The notes beneath the pieces are model-generated. The model had not been told where the DNA came from. It was given only the letters and a program-made list of their open reading frames with translations, and did no database searches. Both the position numbers and the translations under genes were made by a program. A stretch of DNA of 64,000 nucleotides, from contig DDPF01000012.1 in NCBI GenBank assembly GCA_002342065.1, forward strand, positions 558,001-622,000. Direction: 5' to 3'. This stretch comes from Bacteroidetes bacterium UBA2475 (GTDB taxonomy: Bacteria > Bacteroidota > Bacteroidia > B-17B0 > Aurantibacillaceae). Numbering within the stretch: the first letter of the stretch is position 1; every line of letters starts with the position of its first letter. Below, piece by piece: positions 25,815 through 35,599 of the stretch.

Positions 25815-25820
25815 CCTTTT

Positions 25821-27716
25821 TTAATTATTAAAAAATGTTTTAAACCAAATTTCATTTACCATCAAACGCCAGATAAGCTGTGAATTATCTTCCAGCCCGC
25901 TTTGATTGTTCTTTATTAGTTTTTGTACATAATCTGCATCATATACTCCTCTTGCTTTAACGGTGTCATATGCCAAAACATCGTTCACCATTTCTTTTAA
26001 CTCATTCTTTAACCAACCTCTCATTGGCGCGCTGAACGGTGCTTTTGGACGATAGATGATCTCGTGAGGAATATATTTTTCAGATACTTTTTTTAAAAGA
26101 TATTTCTGCGTATTTCCTTTTATCCTAAGCTCAGGCTTTACTTTAAACATTAATTCCACAATACGATGATCGATTAAAGTTGGTCGGCCTTCAACACCGG
26201 CTGCCATCATTGATTTATCAGAGTAAGTTAAATTATGGTCGGGCATATAGATCTTCGAATCGCAAAGACACATTTTAGTTAAGTAAGATCCCTTGGCCTC
26301 ATCAAATTTTTTCTTTTGCAATTGGTAATAATAACTTTCTTTAAAAGACATTGCGTTTACAAAGTACTTATTAAATGTATCCTCGCGCAAGCCAGTATTC
26401 ATAATGGATAAATGCCTTTCGAACTGACCTAGCGAGGCCACCTCTAAAAAACGTTTTATCCAACGGATGTATTTATAATTTCGTTTTGAATTGGTTTCAG
26501 GCAATTTAGAAACAAGGCCCTGTGTAAGATCCCTCGCAAATTTTGGAACAAATTTTTGATATGTTTCAGCCTTTAAGCAGGCTAGGTGTGCACGGTAACC
26601 TCCAAATACCTCGTCGGCACCCATGCCTGTTAATAAAACACTAATGCCCTTTTCTTTTGCCGCTTTTGCAATTAAAAATGTATTAATAGCAGAAGGATCG
26701 GCAATAGGTTCATCCAGATGATACACCATTTTTGGAAGCAATTCGGTAATATTTGGTTTTATAAGCAGTTCATGATGTTTAAAACCAAATTTATCAGCCA
26801 TTAATTTTGCGTAATACGAATCATCTACGTTGCCCTGTAATTTAAGATCCTTTTTTTCGAATTTAATTGTGAATGAATTCAAAGGCTGATCCATTTGTTT
26901 TTGCATTAGGGCTGCCAGTATAGAAGAATCCAATCCGCCACTTAGCATAACCCCAACCGGGATATCAGAAATAAGATTCAGCTTAACGGCATCGTTAATT
27001 AAATAGTCGAGCTCTTCGGCTGCAGCTTTTTCATCACTTAATTCTTCCGAAATAATTATATCCCAGTATTTTTTTATGGTGATATTGTTTTCAGTATCCA
27101 TTTTTATAAAATGGCCTGCCGGTAATTTGTAAATATTTTTAAATCCTGTGTAAGGTGTTATTTGAAAATGAACCGGTGTTTGCATTGCTGCAATATCAGG
27201 TTCTCTTACATATTCTTTTAATTTTAAAATGGCTTTTATCTCTGATGAAAAAGCCAGAGCATTATTTTGATGTAAATAATACAAGGGCTTAATGCCCAAT
27301 CTATCGCGTGCTATGAAGGTTTCTTTTTTTTCAGGATTATAAATGCAAAAAGTAAACATGCCATTAAATTTATTCAAACATTCCTCTTTCCATTTATGAA
27401 AAGCGTACAACACCACTTCTGTATCAGAACCGGAAGAGAACTGGTAACCGCTTTTTTCAAGCTCAGCCCTAATATCCTTATAGTTATAGATCTCGCCGTT
27501 AAAAACTATCCAGTTGCCGCTGTTCTTATCAATCATTGGCTGGCTTCCTGACGGCGAAAGATCAATTATTGATAAACGCGCGTGACCAAGCCCACTTTTG
27601 TTTGCATCAAACCATTGCGCATCGTCGCTATCAGGACCACGATGCTTAAGGGCTTTTACCCCTTCTATCAATTCGTGTTTACTACCGCAATTTATAAAAC
27701 CAACTATACCGCACAT
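25821..27716 (-). CDS. Asparagine synthase-type amidotransferase, copy 1
   Basis: 631 residues. Class II glutaminase domain at the N-terminus (MCGIVGFINCG; LKHRGPDSD; FNGEIYNYKDIR), then an ATP-pyrophosphatase domain with PP-loop VMLSGGLDSS near residue 257 and LLTGMGADEVFGGY. The family makes asparagine from aspartate, glutamine and ATP, but members inside surface-polysaccharide loci are believed to amidate carboxyl groups of uronic or similar sugars. Three neighbouring enzymes (20540, 28829, 40933) use related chemistry, which favours a glycan substrate here. Starts 4 bases after the preceding gene. Confidence 0.85.
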   Translation of the reverse strand: MCGIVGFINCGSKHELIEGVKALKHRGPDSDDAQWFDANKSGLGHARLSIIDLSPSGSQPMIDKNSGNWIVFNGEIYNYKDIRAELEKSGYQFSSGSDTEVVLYAFHKWKEECLNKFNGMFTFCIYNPEKKETFIARDRLGIKPLYYLHQNNALAFSSEIKAILKLKEYVREPDIAAMQTPVHFQITPYTGFKNIYKLPAGHFIKMDTENNITIKKYWDIIISEELSDEKAAAEELDYLINDAVKLNLISDIPVGVMLSGGLDSSILAALMQKQMDQPLNSFTIKFEKKDLKLQGNVDDSYYAKLMADKFGFKHHELLIKPNITELLPKMVYHLDEPIADPSAINTFLIAKAAKEKGISVLLTGMGADEVFGGYRAHLACLKAETYQKFVPKFARDLTQGLVSKLPETNSKRNYKYIRWIKRFLEVASLGQFERHLSIMNTGLREDTFNKYFVNAMSFKESYYYQLQKKKFDEAKGSYLTKMCLCDSKIYMPDHNLTYSDKSMMAAGVEGRPTLIDHRIVELMFKVKPELRIKGNTQKYLLKKVSEKYIPHEIIYRPKAPFSAPMRGWLKNELKEMVNDVLAYDTVKARGVYDADYVQKLIKNNQSGLEDNSQLIWRLMVNEIWFKTFFNN

Positions 27717-27720
27717 ATTT

Positions 27721-28827
27721 TTAAGATCCGCTTATTACCGAAGAAAAAATAATTTTCATTCTTTCAGCAACTACATTTGACCAAAATTTTTCTCTGGCCT
27801 CTTTATAATTTAGATTACTTACATTTTTATTTAAAGCTTCGTTGTACAACAAAGCTGTAATGTTATCAGCAATGGCGTTTGTATTTGTATCGTTAACCAA
27901 GAAACCATTTTTTTCATTTATAAATACCGAAGCAATGCCACCCACATTTGTTGTTACAACAGGTAAGCCAAATGCCATGGCTTCTAAAACAGCGTTTGGC
28001 ATGCCTTCAAATTCTGATAAAAAAACAAATACAGAGGCATTTAAAAAAAGATCCTGCTTTGCTTTTCCATCCACAAAACCTGTAAATGTAACATTGCTTC
28101 TTTTTTCTTTTTCAACTAATTTTTTAATGTCATTTAATTCAAGACCATCTCCGGCATAAATTAAATTCACATCAGGGTTTACAGCATTTATTTTTTTAAA
28201 GGCCTCCAACAATACATAAATGCCTTTTGTTTTTTCGATACGGGATAAAAAGAGAATTTTTTTTTTTGGCGCATGAAAACGTTTCTGAATGTGCTCCTCA
28301 ATATTGATATCTTTTACCAAAGCTTCATCTACCAATGTTGTTTCAAGGATAAGTTTATTCTTAAAACCCATTTCTTTTATGTGATCAATATTTTGTTGCG
28401 AAAGATCGATGATAGCATTTGCTTTAAAAAAAATCTTCTCTACTATTTTCTTTTTTATGCCTGAAATAGAATATACAAATTTATTATCCCAGCCCCTGAA
28501 GAACACAATTGTTTTTTTACCGAACAATCTTGCAATAAAAAGAAAGATACCATCCCTTATTACACAGCTGCCATAAAACGCAGTTGTGGTTTGCACCACC
28601 TGTATATCTTTTGTAAAAAGACACATTGTAAAATTCACATAATCAGAGATCATACGCATACCTTCTGAAAATTTATTTGCTTTATGAGGCCAGTTACGGG
28701 CACCTCTTGTTATGTAATGAATATTATCGGGAAAATTTTTACGGATAGAATAATAATAATTTGTTATTCCACCACGGGCATTTATGTTTGGAACCAAAAT
28801 TAGAACGTTATTTTTTACAGCTGCCAA
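27721..28827 (-). CDS. Glycosyltransferase family 4
   Basis: 368 residues. The start is TTG at 28827, one base past the stop of the upstream gene; no nearby ATG fits. GT-B fold landmarks are an N-terminal LILVPNINARGGITNYYYSI, mid-protein ILFLSRIEKTKGIYVLLEAF (donor-site Arg/Lys), and EFEGMPNAVLEAMAFGLPVV (E-x7-E motif) followed by TNVGGI. It should transfer a sugar from a nucleotide donor with retention of configuration to the growing lipid-linked repeat unit on the cytosolic face of the membrane. Confidence 0.85.
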   Translation of the reverse strand: MAAVKNNVLILVPNINARGGITNYYYSIRKNFPDNIHYITRGARNWPHKANKFSEGMRMISDYVNFTMCLFTKDIQVVQTTTAFYGSCVIRDGIFLFIARLFGKKTIVFFRGWDNKFVYSISGIKKKIVEKIFFKANAIIDLSQQNIDHIKEMGFKNKLILETTLVDEALVKDINIEEHIQKRFHAPKKKILFLSRIEKTKGIYVLLEAFKKINAVNPDVNLIYAGDGLELNDIKKLVEKEKRSNVTFTGFVDGKAKQDLFLNASVFVFLSEFEGMPNAVLEAMAFGLPVVTTNVGGIASVFINEKNGFLVNDTNTNAIADNITALLYNEALNKNVSNLNYKEAREKFWSNVVAERMKIIFSSVISGS

Positions 28828-28828
28828 T

Positions 28829-30682
28829 TTAGTTAATGCTTTTATTCAAAATAATAAGACTCCATAATAAATTGCCATTATCATTCTTGCCTTCTTTATT
28901 TGCTTTTATAATTGCTTCCATGATCTTACCATTGAACAATGGTGAGCTTTGCAACTCATTTAAATAATGTTCGTTCTTGTTTTCTTTTAGCCATTCTCTT
29001 ACCGGCACTCTAAAACCTTTTTTTGAAGCCGTTAATAATTGTTCGGGTAATTTTTTTGCGATGGTGTTTCTTAAAATACTTTTTCTTTCCCAGCCAACCA
29101 TTTTTATTTTTTTGTGTACACCTGCCATGAACTCAATTAAGCGGTGATCTAAAAAAGGTAAACGTGTTTCGATAGAATAGGCCATACTCATACGATCAAC
29201 CTTTACGAGGTAATCGTTTGGCAGATCGAATTTAAAATTAAAATACATCTGCTTATAAAAATCATCTTTGTAAGTACAGTCTTTCATAAACTCATTTATG
29301 AAATCATTTGCATGCCATGTTTTAATGGATGGATCAATAAGGTCTCTTAAAATATCGATCCCCGGCTTGGCTTGTTTATCTAACAAGCGCTCATTAAATT
29401 CTTTTGACGATGTTGTAAAAAGATCGGTATACCTGTTAAGTGTATAACGCGATCGGCCTTTAAATACTTTTGCCGCACCCGACAATACTCCCGGAAGCGC
29501 ATTTTGTAACGCGCGCGGAAAACGCTGATAACGTTGTGCAAATTTTACGCCCTGGTAAGAAGGATAGCCTGATAAAAGCTCATCGCCACCATCGCCGGTT
29601 AAAACCATTTTTACTTTTTCGGAAGCAAATTTTGAAACGTAGCCCGTTGGTATTGCAGAAGAATCGCCAAAGGGTTCATCGTAATGATGAACAATGCGTT
29701 TTACTACTTCATCAAAATCTTCTGATCTAACAATGCCAAGGTGGTGTTTGGTATTGAATTTTTTTGCCACTAATTCTGCCAGCTTGCTTTCGTCAAATTC
29801 TGATTCGTTATAGCCTATCGTAAATGTATTGATTGGATGATCTGAATAATTGCTCATTAAGGCAACGATAGACGCTGAATCTAAACCGCCACTTAAAAAT
29901 GCACCAAAGGGCACATCGCAGCGCATGCGTATCTTAATGGAATCTTCAAATAATGAAGTGAATCTTTCGTGCACCTGTTTTGCATCCTCCAGCATATTGT
30001 TCTCATCAATTGCTGGAAGGTCCCAATATTTATGTTCTTTAAAGCCATTCTTATCTACAAGTATAAAATGACCAGGCTGTAATTTTTTAATGTCCTTAAA
30101 AAAAGTATGAGGGGCAGGTATACTTTTAAAAACAGAATAGAGCTCGATAAATTCTAATTGCGGAATTTTTGGAACTCCGTATTTAAATATAGATTTTATT
30201 TCGGAACCAAAAATAAAACTGTTGTTGTAAGAAGCATAATGTAAAGGCTTCTCTCCTATTCTGTCGCGCGACAGAAATAAAGTTTCTTTATTCCTATCCC
30301 ATAAAGCAAATGCCCACATGCCGTTAAATTTATTCTGGCATTCGTAACCCCACTCTTCATAAGCCTTTAAAACCACTTCGGTATCTGAGGTTGTTTTAAA
30401 TTTATGTCCTTTCTTTATAAGCTCTTCTTTTATTTCAATATAATTATAGATCTCGCCATTAAGAACAATTACTGAATTTTTATCATCACTATACATTGGC
30501 TGATCGCCGGTAGAAAGATCGATGATCGATAAACGCCTGTGACCGAGGCCAACATTTGTATCTACATAAAAACCATCACCATCCGGACCGCGGTAATTTA
30601 TAATGTCCGTCATCGTTCTTAGAACGTTTTGCTCAACGTTCTTAGAAGGATCAAAATTAAATATTCCGGTAATGCCGCACAT
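28829..30682 (-). CDS. Asparagine synthase-type amidotransferase, copy 2
   Basis: 617 residues. MCGITGIFNF with the nucleophile Cys2, YRGPDGDG, LNGEIYNYIEIK, the PP-loop AFLSGGLDSASIVAL near residue 260 and LTGDGGDELLSGY are all present. It belongs to the same family as the gene at 25821 but is not a recent copy. Placed between a GT4 and an acetyltransferase gene it is more likely a glycan amidotransferase than the housekeeping AsnB. The next gene's ATG overlaps its last base context (stop and start within one base at 30682 on the upstream side). Confidence 0.85.
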   Translation of the reverse strand: MCGITGIFNFDPSKNVEQNVLRTMTDIINYRGPDGDGFYVDTNVGLGHRRLSIIDLSTGDQPMYSDDKNSVIVLNGEIYNYIEIKEELIKKGHKFKTTSDTEVVLKAYEEWGYECQNKFNGMWAFALWDRNKETLFLSRDRIGEKPLHYASYNNSFIFGSEIKSIFKYGVPKIPQLEFIELYSVFKSIPAPHTFFKDIKKLQPGHFILVDKNGFKEHKYWDLPAIDENNMLEDAKQVHERFTSLFEDSIKIRMRCDVPFGAFLSGGLDSASIVALMSNYSDHPINTFTIGYNESEFDESKLAELVAKKFNTKHHLGIVRSEDFDEVVKRIVHHYDEPFGDSSAIPTGYVSKFASEKVKMVLTGDGGDELLSGYPSYQGVKFAQRYQRFPRALQNALPGVLSGAAKVFKGRSRYTLNRYTDLFTTSSKEFNERLLDKQAKPGIDILRDLIDPSIKTWHANDFINEFMKDCTYKDDFYKQMYFNFKFDLPNDYLVKVDRMSMAYSIETRLPFLDHRLIEFMAGVHKKIKMVGWERKSILRNTIAKKLPEQLLTASKKGFRVPVREWLKENKNEHYLNELQSSPLFNGKIMEAIIKANKEGKNDNGNLLWSLIILNKSIN

Positions 30683-31278
30683 TATTTTTTAGTGGCCAAA
30701 TTAAAAAACTCCAACACCTGTTCTTGTGTATACTTAGAGTTTACCTGCTTTAAATGCTCGCCTAATTCAGCATCCGAAAAGCGAAGTTTTATGGGCCTGC
30801 ATGGATTCCCAATACAAACAGAATATGGCGGCAGCGATCTTGTTACCACCGAGCCTGCGCCAACAACTGCGCTTTCACCGATATTCACACCTTTTAAAAT
30901 TGTGACATTACTTCCTATCCATGCATCATCTTCAATTATTATCGGAATATTTTTCCCGCCTGTTTTTACGAACCGCATTGGCTTACCAACATAACTAATA
31001 TTATGATCGCCTCCCATAATTGTAACCTGTGGTCCAAACATTACGTTATTACCGATCTTTACAGGTACAGTTGTATTAATTAATGTATGCTGGCCCATGA
31101 ATACATTATCGCCAACCTCTATTAAACGGTGATCGGCAAACTCTGAGTTATAACCAAACTTAAAATTCTTTCCAACCTTTTTTAAAGACGCTCTCATGAT
31201 ATACCACTTAAGCACCCACATAAAATTTGGAAAAGAGCGTGTTATATAACTTAATTTATTTGGAGATAGTTTAAGCAT
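30682..31278 (-). CDS. Hexapeptide-repeat O-acetyltransferase (WbbJ/maa-like)
   Basis: 198 residues. Left-handed beta-helix repeats are visible: VGDNVFMGQHTLINTTV, IGNNVMFGPQVTIMGGDHNI (with the catalytic His), DDAWIGSNVTILKGVNIGES, AVVGAGSVVTRSLPP. The order matches the LbH_WxcM/maltose acetyltransferase branch. It probably adds an acetyl group from acetyl-CoA to a sugar hydroxyl or amine of the repeat unit. Lies 7 bases after the GT4 gene at 31286 and shares one base with the amidotransferase downstream. Confidence 0.85.
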   Translation of the reverse strand: MLKLSPNKLSYITRSFPNFMWVLKWYIMRASLKKVGKNFKFGYNSEFADHRLIEVGDNVFMGQHTLINTTVPVKIGNNVMFGPQVTIMGGDHNISYVGKPMRFVKTGGKNIPIIIEDDAWIGSNVTILKGVNIGESAVVGAGSVVTRSLPPYSVCIGNPCRPIKLRFSDAELGEHLKQVNSKYTQEQVLEFFNLATKK

Positions 31279-31285
31279 ACTTAAT

Positions 31286-32410
31286 TTACAATCTCTCTAA
31301 AAAAGACGTGAGTTTTTCACCGTTAATACGCGGGTTAAAATATTGCGCGCATCTTTTCCGACCGTTTGATCCAATTGTTTTAATGTTGCTTTGGTTATCG
31401 ACCGCATACTGCATAGCGGTAACAAGTGAATTTACGCTTGACGGTTCTGCAAGTATAATATCTTCTTTGTCTTTCAAATACAATTCAACATCACTTACTT
31501 TCGTGGCAATTACAGTATTACCTGTAGCAAGGTATTCCCCTAGTTTAAAAGGGAAACCTGTGTTTGCATATTCAGAATTGATCCTTGTCATTAATAACAC
31601 ATCCGCCTGTGAGATAAACGAATAATACTCCTCGTTACTTATTAATCCTCTATTTATGATAGAAGGATTTGTTTTTATACTTTCTTTTATCTCTTCGCTA
31701 ACTTGTCCTGCTAATATCAAACGGGTGTTTCTGTGTAACGCGCTTATCTTATCAAAGGCTTCAACCAAATAACTAACACCATCTTTAACACCGTAGCTCC
31801 CGCTATAAATAAAAGTAAAAACGGTTTCGTCTTTTTCTTTTGGATGTTCTATAAATAAATTTTCCGCGCTAACCGGAATTAATGTTAAGAGTTTTTGTTC
31901 TCGATTCATCGTACTGAACTTTGAAAACAGACGATTAGAAAGAACGATCACACCATCAGCAAACTTAAATGTTCTTCTTTCGAAATAATAATTTACCTTA
32001 TGAAGTATGGTTAAAAGGAATCCTGTTTTTTCACTATGCTTGCTATAATCCTCAACAATGTCTACTATTACTTTATATCCAAGCTTTTTACCATGCTTTG
32101 CATATAAAAAATTAGTAAGGCCTATACCATCGTATAAGAACAAAATGTTTTTAGCGCCCGGTTTTAAACTCTCGCTTAGTATTTTTTTTATCCTTCCAGA
32201 GGAGGTAAATGTTTGTATGCGTGAAAATTCATTAAACTCGAAAGCAACATCATTTTTATTTCCTTTAATCTGATTGCCCCCGTTTGAGATGCCATTTATA
32301 ATTACTTTAACCTTGTTATTCTTTGCTAAAAATTCTGCGAACAATTTAATACGCTTGCTTCCTGCCATACCATTTGGATAATGCTGTGAAGACACGAAAA
32401 CAACATTCAT
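31286..32410 (-). CDS. Glycosyltransferase family 4 (WcaI/FemAB-type neighbour, GT-B)
   Basis: 374 residues. N-terminal VFVSSQHYPNGMAGSKRI, mid-protein FTFIYSGSYGVKDGVSYL (donor loop), and TGFPFKLGEYLATGNTVIAT near residue 300 are typical of the GT4 group. It overlaps the acetyltransferase gene upstream by 4 bases. Role as in the other GT4 genes: builds the repeat unit on the cytosolic side. Donor and acceptor cannot be read. Confidence 0.8.
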   Translation of the reverse strand: MNVVFVSSQHYPNGMAGSKRIKLFAEFLAKNNKVKVIINGISNGGNQIKGNKNDVAFEFNEFSRIQTFTSSGRIKKILSESLKPGAKNILFLYDGIGLTNFLYAKHGKKLGYKVIVDIVEDYSKHSEKTGFLLTILHKVNYYFERRTFKFADGVIVLSNRLFSKFSTMNREQKLLTLIPVSAENLFIEHPKEKDETVFTFIYSGSYGVKDGVSYLVEAFDKISALHRNTRLILAGQVSEEIKESIKTNPSIINRGLISNEEYYSFISQADVLLMTRINSEYANTGFPFKLGEYLATGNTVIATKVSDVELYLKDKEDIILAEPSSVNSLVTAMQYAVDNQSNIKTIGSNGRKRCAQYFNPRINGEKLTSFLERL

Positions 32411-32997
32411 ACTCCAGGAATAATTTTAATAACCTTAGCGGGATTACCTGCCGCAATTACATTTTCAGGAATATCAGAAACTACTACGCTACCAGCACCA
32501 ATAACGGAATTTTTACCGATGGTAACGCCTTTTAAAACTTTTACACCTTCTCCAAGCCATACATTATCTTCTATCTTAACAGCTTTAGGTTCGCCTGCCC
32601 TTGAATCATCAAAATGCCAGTCAGAATCTGTTATTAATGTATTGGCGCCGCATCTTACATTTTCGCCAAGCTCTATGGATATAAACGCGCCAATTACGGT
32701 ACCGCTAAAACCACAACCGTTACCAATTATTAATTTAGCACCCGGCTGAATTGTTGAAAGAGAGCAGCTTCTATTAAGGCCAATTAAATTAGAATTTGGA
32801 TAGGATCTAAAAGTTAAATTGCTGCCTAGTTTAATTTGTGAATTCTTTTGCTTGTATATATAGGTTTGGCCAAAAAATTTACAGCCACTTCCATAAGCAA
32901 TTCCAAAGATCATTAATTTGACCTTCATAAAAAATGTAGAGAACGCTTCTATAAAGTGCATTTTAACTAAATACAATTTTCTGCCGAAGTCGCTCAT
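32407..32997 (-). CDS. Hexapeptide-repeat acyltransferase, second copy
   Basis: 196 residues. Hexapeptide turns: ELGENVRCGANTLITDSDWH, IEDNVWLGEGVKVLKGVTIG, KNSVIGAGSVVVSDIPEN. The catalytic histidine is expected in the DWHFDD region. An N-terminal amphipathic stretch (FIEAFSTFFMKVKLMIFGI) may touch the membrane. Start and stop overlap neighbours by 4 bases on each side (ATGA), showing translational coupling. Likely acetylates a sugar of the repeat unit. Confidence 0.8.
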   Translation of the reverse strand: MSDFGRKLYLVKMHFIEAFSTFFMKVKLMIFGIAYGSGCKFFGQTYIYKQKNSQIKLGSNLTFRSYPNSNLIGLNRSCSLSTIQPGAKLIIGNGCGFSGTVIGAFISIELGENVRCGANTLITDSDWHFDDSRAGEPKAVKIEDNVWLGEGVKVLKGVTIGKNSVIGAGSVVVSDIPENVIAAGNPAKVIKIIPGV

Positions 32998-34271
32998 ATT
33001 CTCTTCGCTCTGGTAATTGAAACTAATTTTTGCCTCCCACCAATCAGGAACATAAAGCTAAGGCCAATAAATAAAGGCTTATTAAAGATCATTTGAGAAA
33101 AGCCAAGAACTAAAACAATAATTGTAAGCAAAACCGCGAAACTGATCTTCCACTTATTAATAATGCAGAAATTCCGAAATGACTGATACATTGTTCCAAA
33201 AAAAACTATGAAACCAAAAAAGCCGAACTCTACTAAAAGATTTGTTGTACCATTATTACGGTGATTTAAAAACTGATCGTTTTTGGACTCTTTCGTATCA
33301 AAACGCGTTGCTTCGTATCTACCCCTGCCAATAATTGGATAATCAATAAAATCCATGAGATCTAACTGCGCGCTTACAAATCTGTTACGCGGAATGTCTT
33401 TTAATGATTTATAATTCCCAACATTCACATCCCTTTCAATTTTCCCGGTAAGAAAAAAAGCATTTGCATACACAACAAAAGCAATAATTATCAAGCTGCC
33501 TATATACAACGCTTTAAATGAATTATCTGACATAATTAAATAAAAAGCAATAAGTACAAATAATGCGACAAATGAGGCCGTTGATAAAGTTGTTATAAGT
33601 GCCAATAAAAAAACAATGTTTTTTTTAGTAAAGAATTTTTTCTTTTCAACTAATTCAAATATCATTGCTAGAATCAAAAAAACACCATAGCCACCCGGTT
33701 CCCAAAAAGGCCCAGAGTTTCGTGGTATAGCAGAACTAACAAAACCCGATGTTTCGCTATACTCTTCTCCAAATGTATAAATAATAATATGAGTGCGCCC
33801 AGGCGGATTTAATTGAAAATAATTTACAATTTCGGCAATGCTTTCTAAAAAACTATTTACTGCAGTTGGGAAAAATAAGGTTGGAAAATAAAACAGAAAA
33901 CTAATAATCGTAAATACATAAATAATATTTACATAATATTTACCTATGTTCTTCCCTAAAATTCTAAAGACAAAATAGGCATATATTATTCTACTCATAT
34001 ATGCTAGTACCTTCCAAGGTTCAAAAACCGAGTAATAAATCGCCTGTGTCATAAAAATTATAAAGAAAAAAAGGCTATAATAAATTATGAATTTTTCAAT
34101 TGAATGCTTTTCATAAATAAACATCAACATCGTTGTAAGCAAAAAAAAGAACAAAAATTCATTACCTGTGTAAAAAGGCATTGTTCCCATTCCCACAAGA
34201 AGATAAAGCAAAAAATAATCTATCCTTTTTTTTCCGGCCTGCCTTTTAATATCTACTTTCTCTGTATACAT
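32994..34271 (-). CDS. wzy: O-antigen/capsule polymerase (Wzy-like)
   Basis: 425 residues with about ten to twelve hydrophobic segments, for example YFLLYLLVGMGTMPFY, KIVFLLALITTLSTASFVAL-like FLLALITTLSTASFVALFVL, and ISFAVLLTIIVLVLGFSQMI, plus a large periplasmic loop around residues 250-330 that holds GRGRYEATRF and RNNGTTNLLVEFGFFG. Topology and context (Wzx, GTs, Wza/Wzc in the same operon) support the polymerase that links lipid-bound repeats in the periplasm. Sequence is too variable to name closer. It overlaps the next gene by 19 bases. Confidence 0.75.
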   Translation of the reverse strand: MYTEKVDIKRQAGKKRIDYFLLYLLVGMGTMPFYTGNEFLFFFLLTTMLMFIYEKHSIEKFIIYYSLFFFIIFMTQAIYYSVFEPWKVLAYMSRIIYAYFVFRILGKNIGKYYVNIIYVFTIISFLFYFPTLFFPTAVNSFLESIAEIVNYFQLNPPGRTHIIIYTFGEEYSETSGFVSSAIPRNSGPFWEPGGYGVFLILAMIFELVEKKKFFTKKNIVFLLALITTLSTASFVALFVLIAFYLIMSDNSFKALYIGSLIIIAFVVYANAFFLTGKIERDVNVGNYKSLKDIPRNRFVSAQLDLMDFIDYPIIGRGRYEATRFDTKESKNDQFLNHRNNGTTNLLVEFGFFGFIVFFGTMYQSFRNFCIINKWKISFAVLLTIIVLVLGFSQMIFNKPLFIGLSFMFLIGGRQKLVSITRAKRI

Positions 34272-35599
34272 TCAATAAAAGCTGCTGGATGTTTTAAAGC
34301 CTCATTACTAAAAAAGGATAGTTTACCACTATCTATAAAAGGTTTCATCATTTCAACGCCTGGTAAATTTATTAACAAAGTATTACAATTAAAGTGAATT
34401 GCTTCGTATATAGCTGTAGAATACACGCCAATAACATGTTTTGATTGTGCTAATAATTTATAAGTTGATTCTTCGTTACCTATTATTTTAATATTTCCTT
34501 TTTTTGATAACAATTTAAATTCTTCTGTTTTAAAAAAAGTGGTTTCTTCTACAGGATGTAATTTGTACAAGACTTTATGATCCTTAAGGTCATTACACTT
34601 ATCTAAAATAAACTGAGCTATCTCTTTTGTAAGAGTGGGTTGAGAAACAACCAACACCTGATTATCTATTTTAGGAATAGCTTTATACTTATTGATCCTG
34701 TTATCTAAGAATTTATTACCATAAATTTTTACATTCGTTTCGCTAATTGGTAATGCGCTACTGTTTAAATCTTTGCCCCAAATATAAAAATCTGTAGGAA
34801 AATACTGAACGCTTGCTTCTTTACAATTTGGAAAATGAAAAACAAGATCCTCTTTAACCATTAAGCCATGCTGTATTTCAATTACACGTATATTATTGTT
34901 TTTTGCCGCAAGTATCTGGGGCGCCTTATCACAAAAATTTACCAGATAAATTTCTTTTATATTTTTTCTTCGATACAATTTGTTGAAAAAATGGTACTGC
35001 GAGCGCATTTTTTTTATCTCTTGGTCAAATATGTTTAATAAATTAACGCTTACATTAAAAATATTATTAAGCTCGGTTTCAATTTTTTTAATTTTTTCAA
35101 GATCTGCGGTTGAGTGATTTATTTTAATAAATTTTGATCTAAATCTTGATACCAATAAGATAAAATCGAGATGTTTAGTTCCAGCGCGCTCTGATGATAG
35201 CGCATCAAAAAAATGACTTGACTGATACCTTATAAATTTTACGTTATCCTTCGCTAATTCATCGCAAAGATATTTGGTGTAAATGTCAATATACTTGCCG
35301 TCCACATTATACTTTCTTGAGCTTTCAAAGACAATTGCATGATCCTTCTTTAAATCAAATATTGGGTTATACAAAATAGAATTAACTATAAACCGTTGAT
35401 AGATCATTTTAAAAACATCTGACTTTTTTTTTGGTGTTGGTAACCCACTTTGAAAATTTAATAGCTCATGAATGGCTGAATAAATAACAATCCTTGCAGA
35501 TTGCCAAACGTAAACGTCTTTAATACACCAATTAATAAGATCGTTCTTTTCTTCCAGTTCAAGTATTTTTTTGGTAATATGGCTTACAGAAATATTCAT
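34253..35599 (-). CDS. Putative GT-B glycosyltransferase, sialyl-/polysialyltransferase-like
   Basis: 448 residues, no membrane segment. I do not recognise the family outright. The second half looks like a GT-B donor domain: RVIEIQHGLMVKEDLVFHFP (E-x-Q-H-G), NQVLVVSQPTLTKEIA, KVLYKLHPVEET with an HP motif, and HVIGVYSTAIYEAIHFNCNT with an S/T-rich loop followed by Glu. HP and a downstream S-[ST] pair are shared with bacterial CMP-sialic-acid transferases (GT52/GT38/GT80). As the locus makes a nonulosonic acid and holds no other obvious nonulosonate transferase, this gene is the best candidate. Its start follows the flippase stop by one base. Confidence 0.5.
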   Translation of the reverse strand: MNISVSHITKKILELEEKNDLINWCIKDVYVWQSARIVIYSAIHELLNFQSGLPTPKKKSDVFKMIYQRFIVNSILYNPIFDLKKDHAIVFESSRKYNVDGKYIDIYTKYLCDELAKDNVKFIRYQSSHFFDALSSERAGTKHLDFILLVSRFRSKFIKINHSTADLEKIKKIETELNNIFNVSVNLLNIFDQEIKKMRSQYHFFNKLYRRKNIKEIYLVNFCDKAPQILAAKNNNIRVIEIQHGLMVKEDLVFHFPNCKEASVQYFPTDFYIWGKDLNSSALPISETNVKIYGNKFLDNRINKYKAIPKIDNQVLVVSQPTLTKEIAQFILDKCNDLKDHKVLYKLHPVEETTFFKTEEFKLLSKKGNIKIIGNEESTYKLLAQSKHVIGVYSTAIYEAIHFNCNTLLINLPGVEMMKPFIDSGKLSFFSNEALKHPAAFIECIQRK

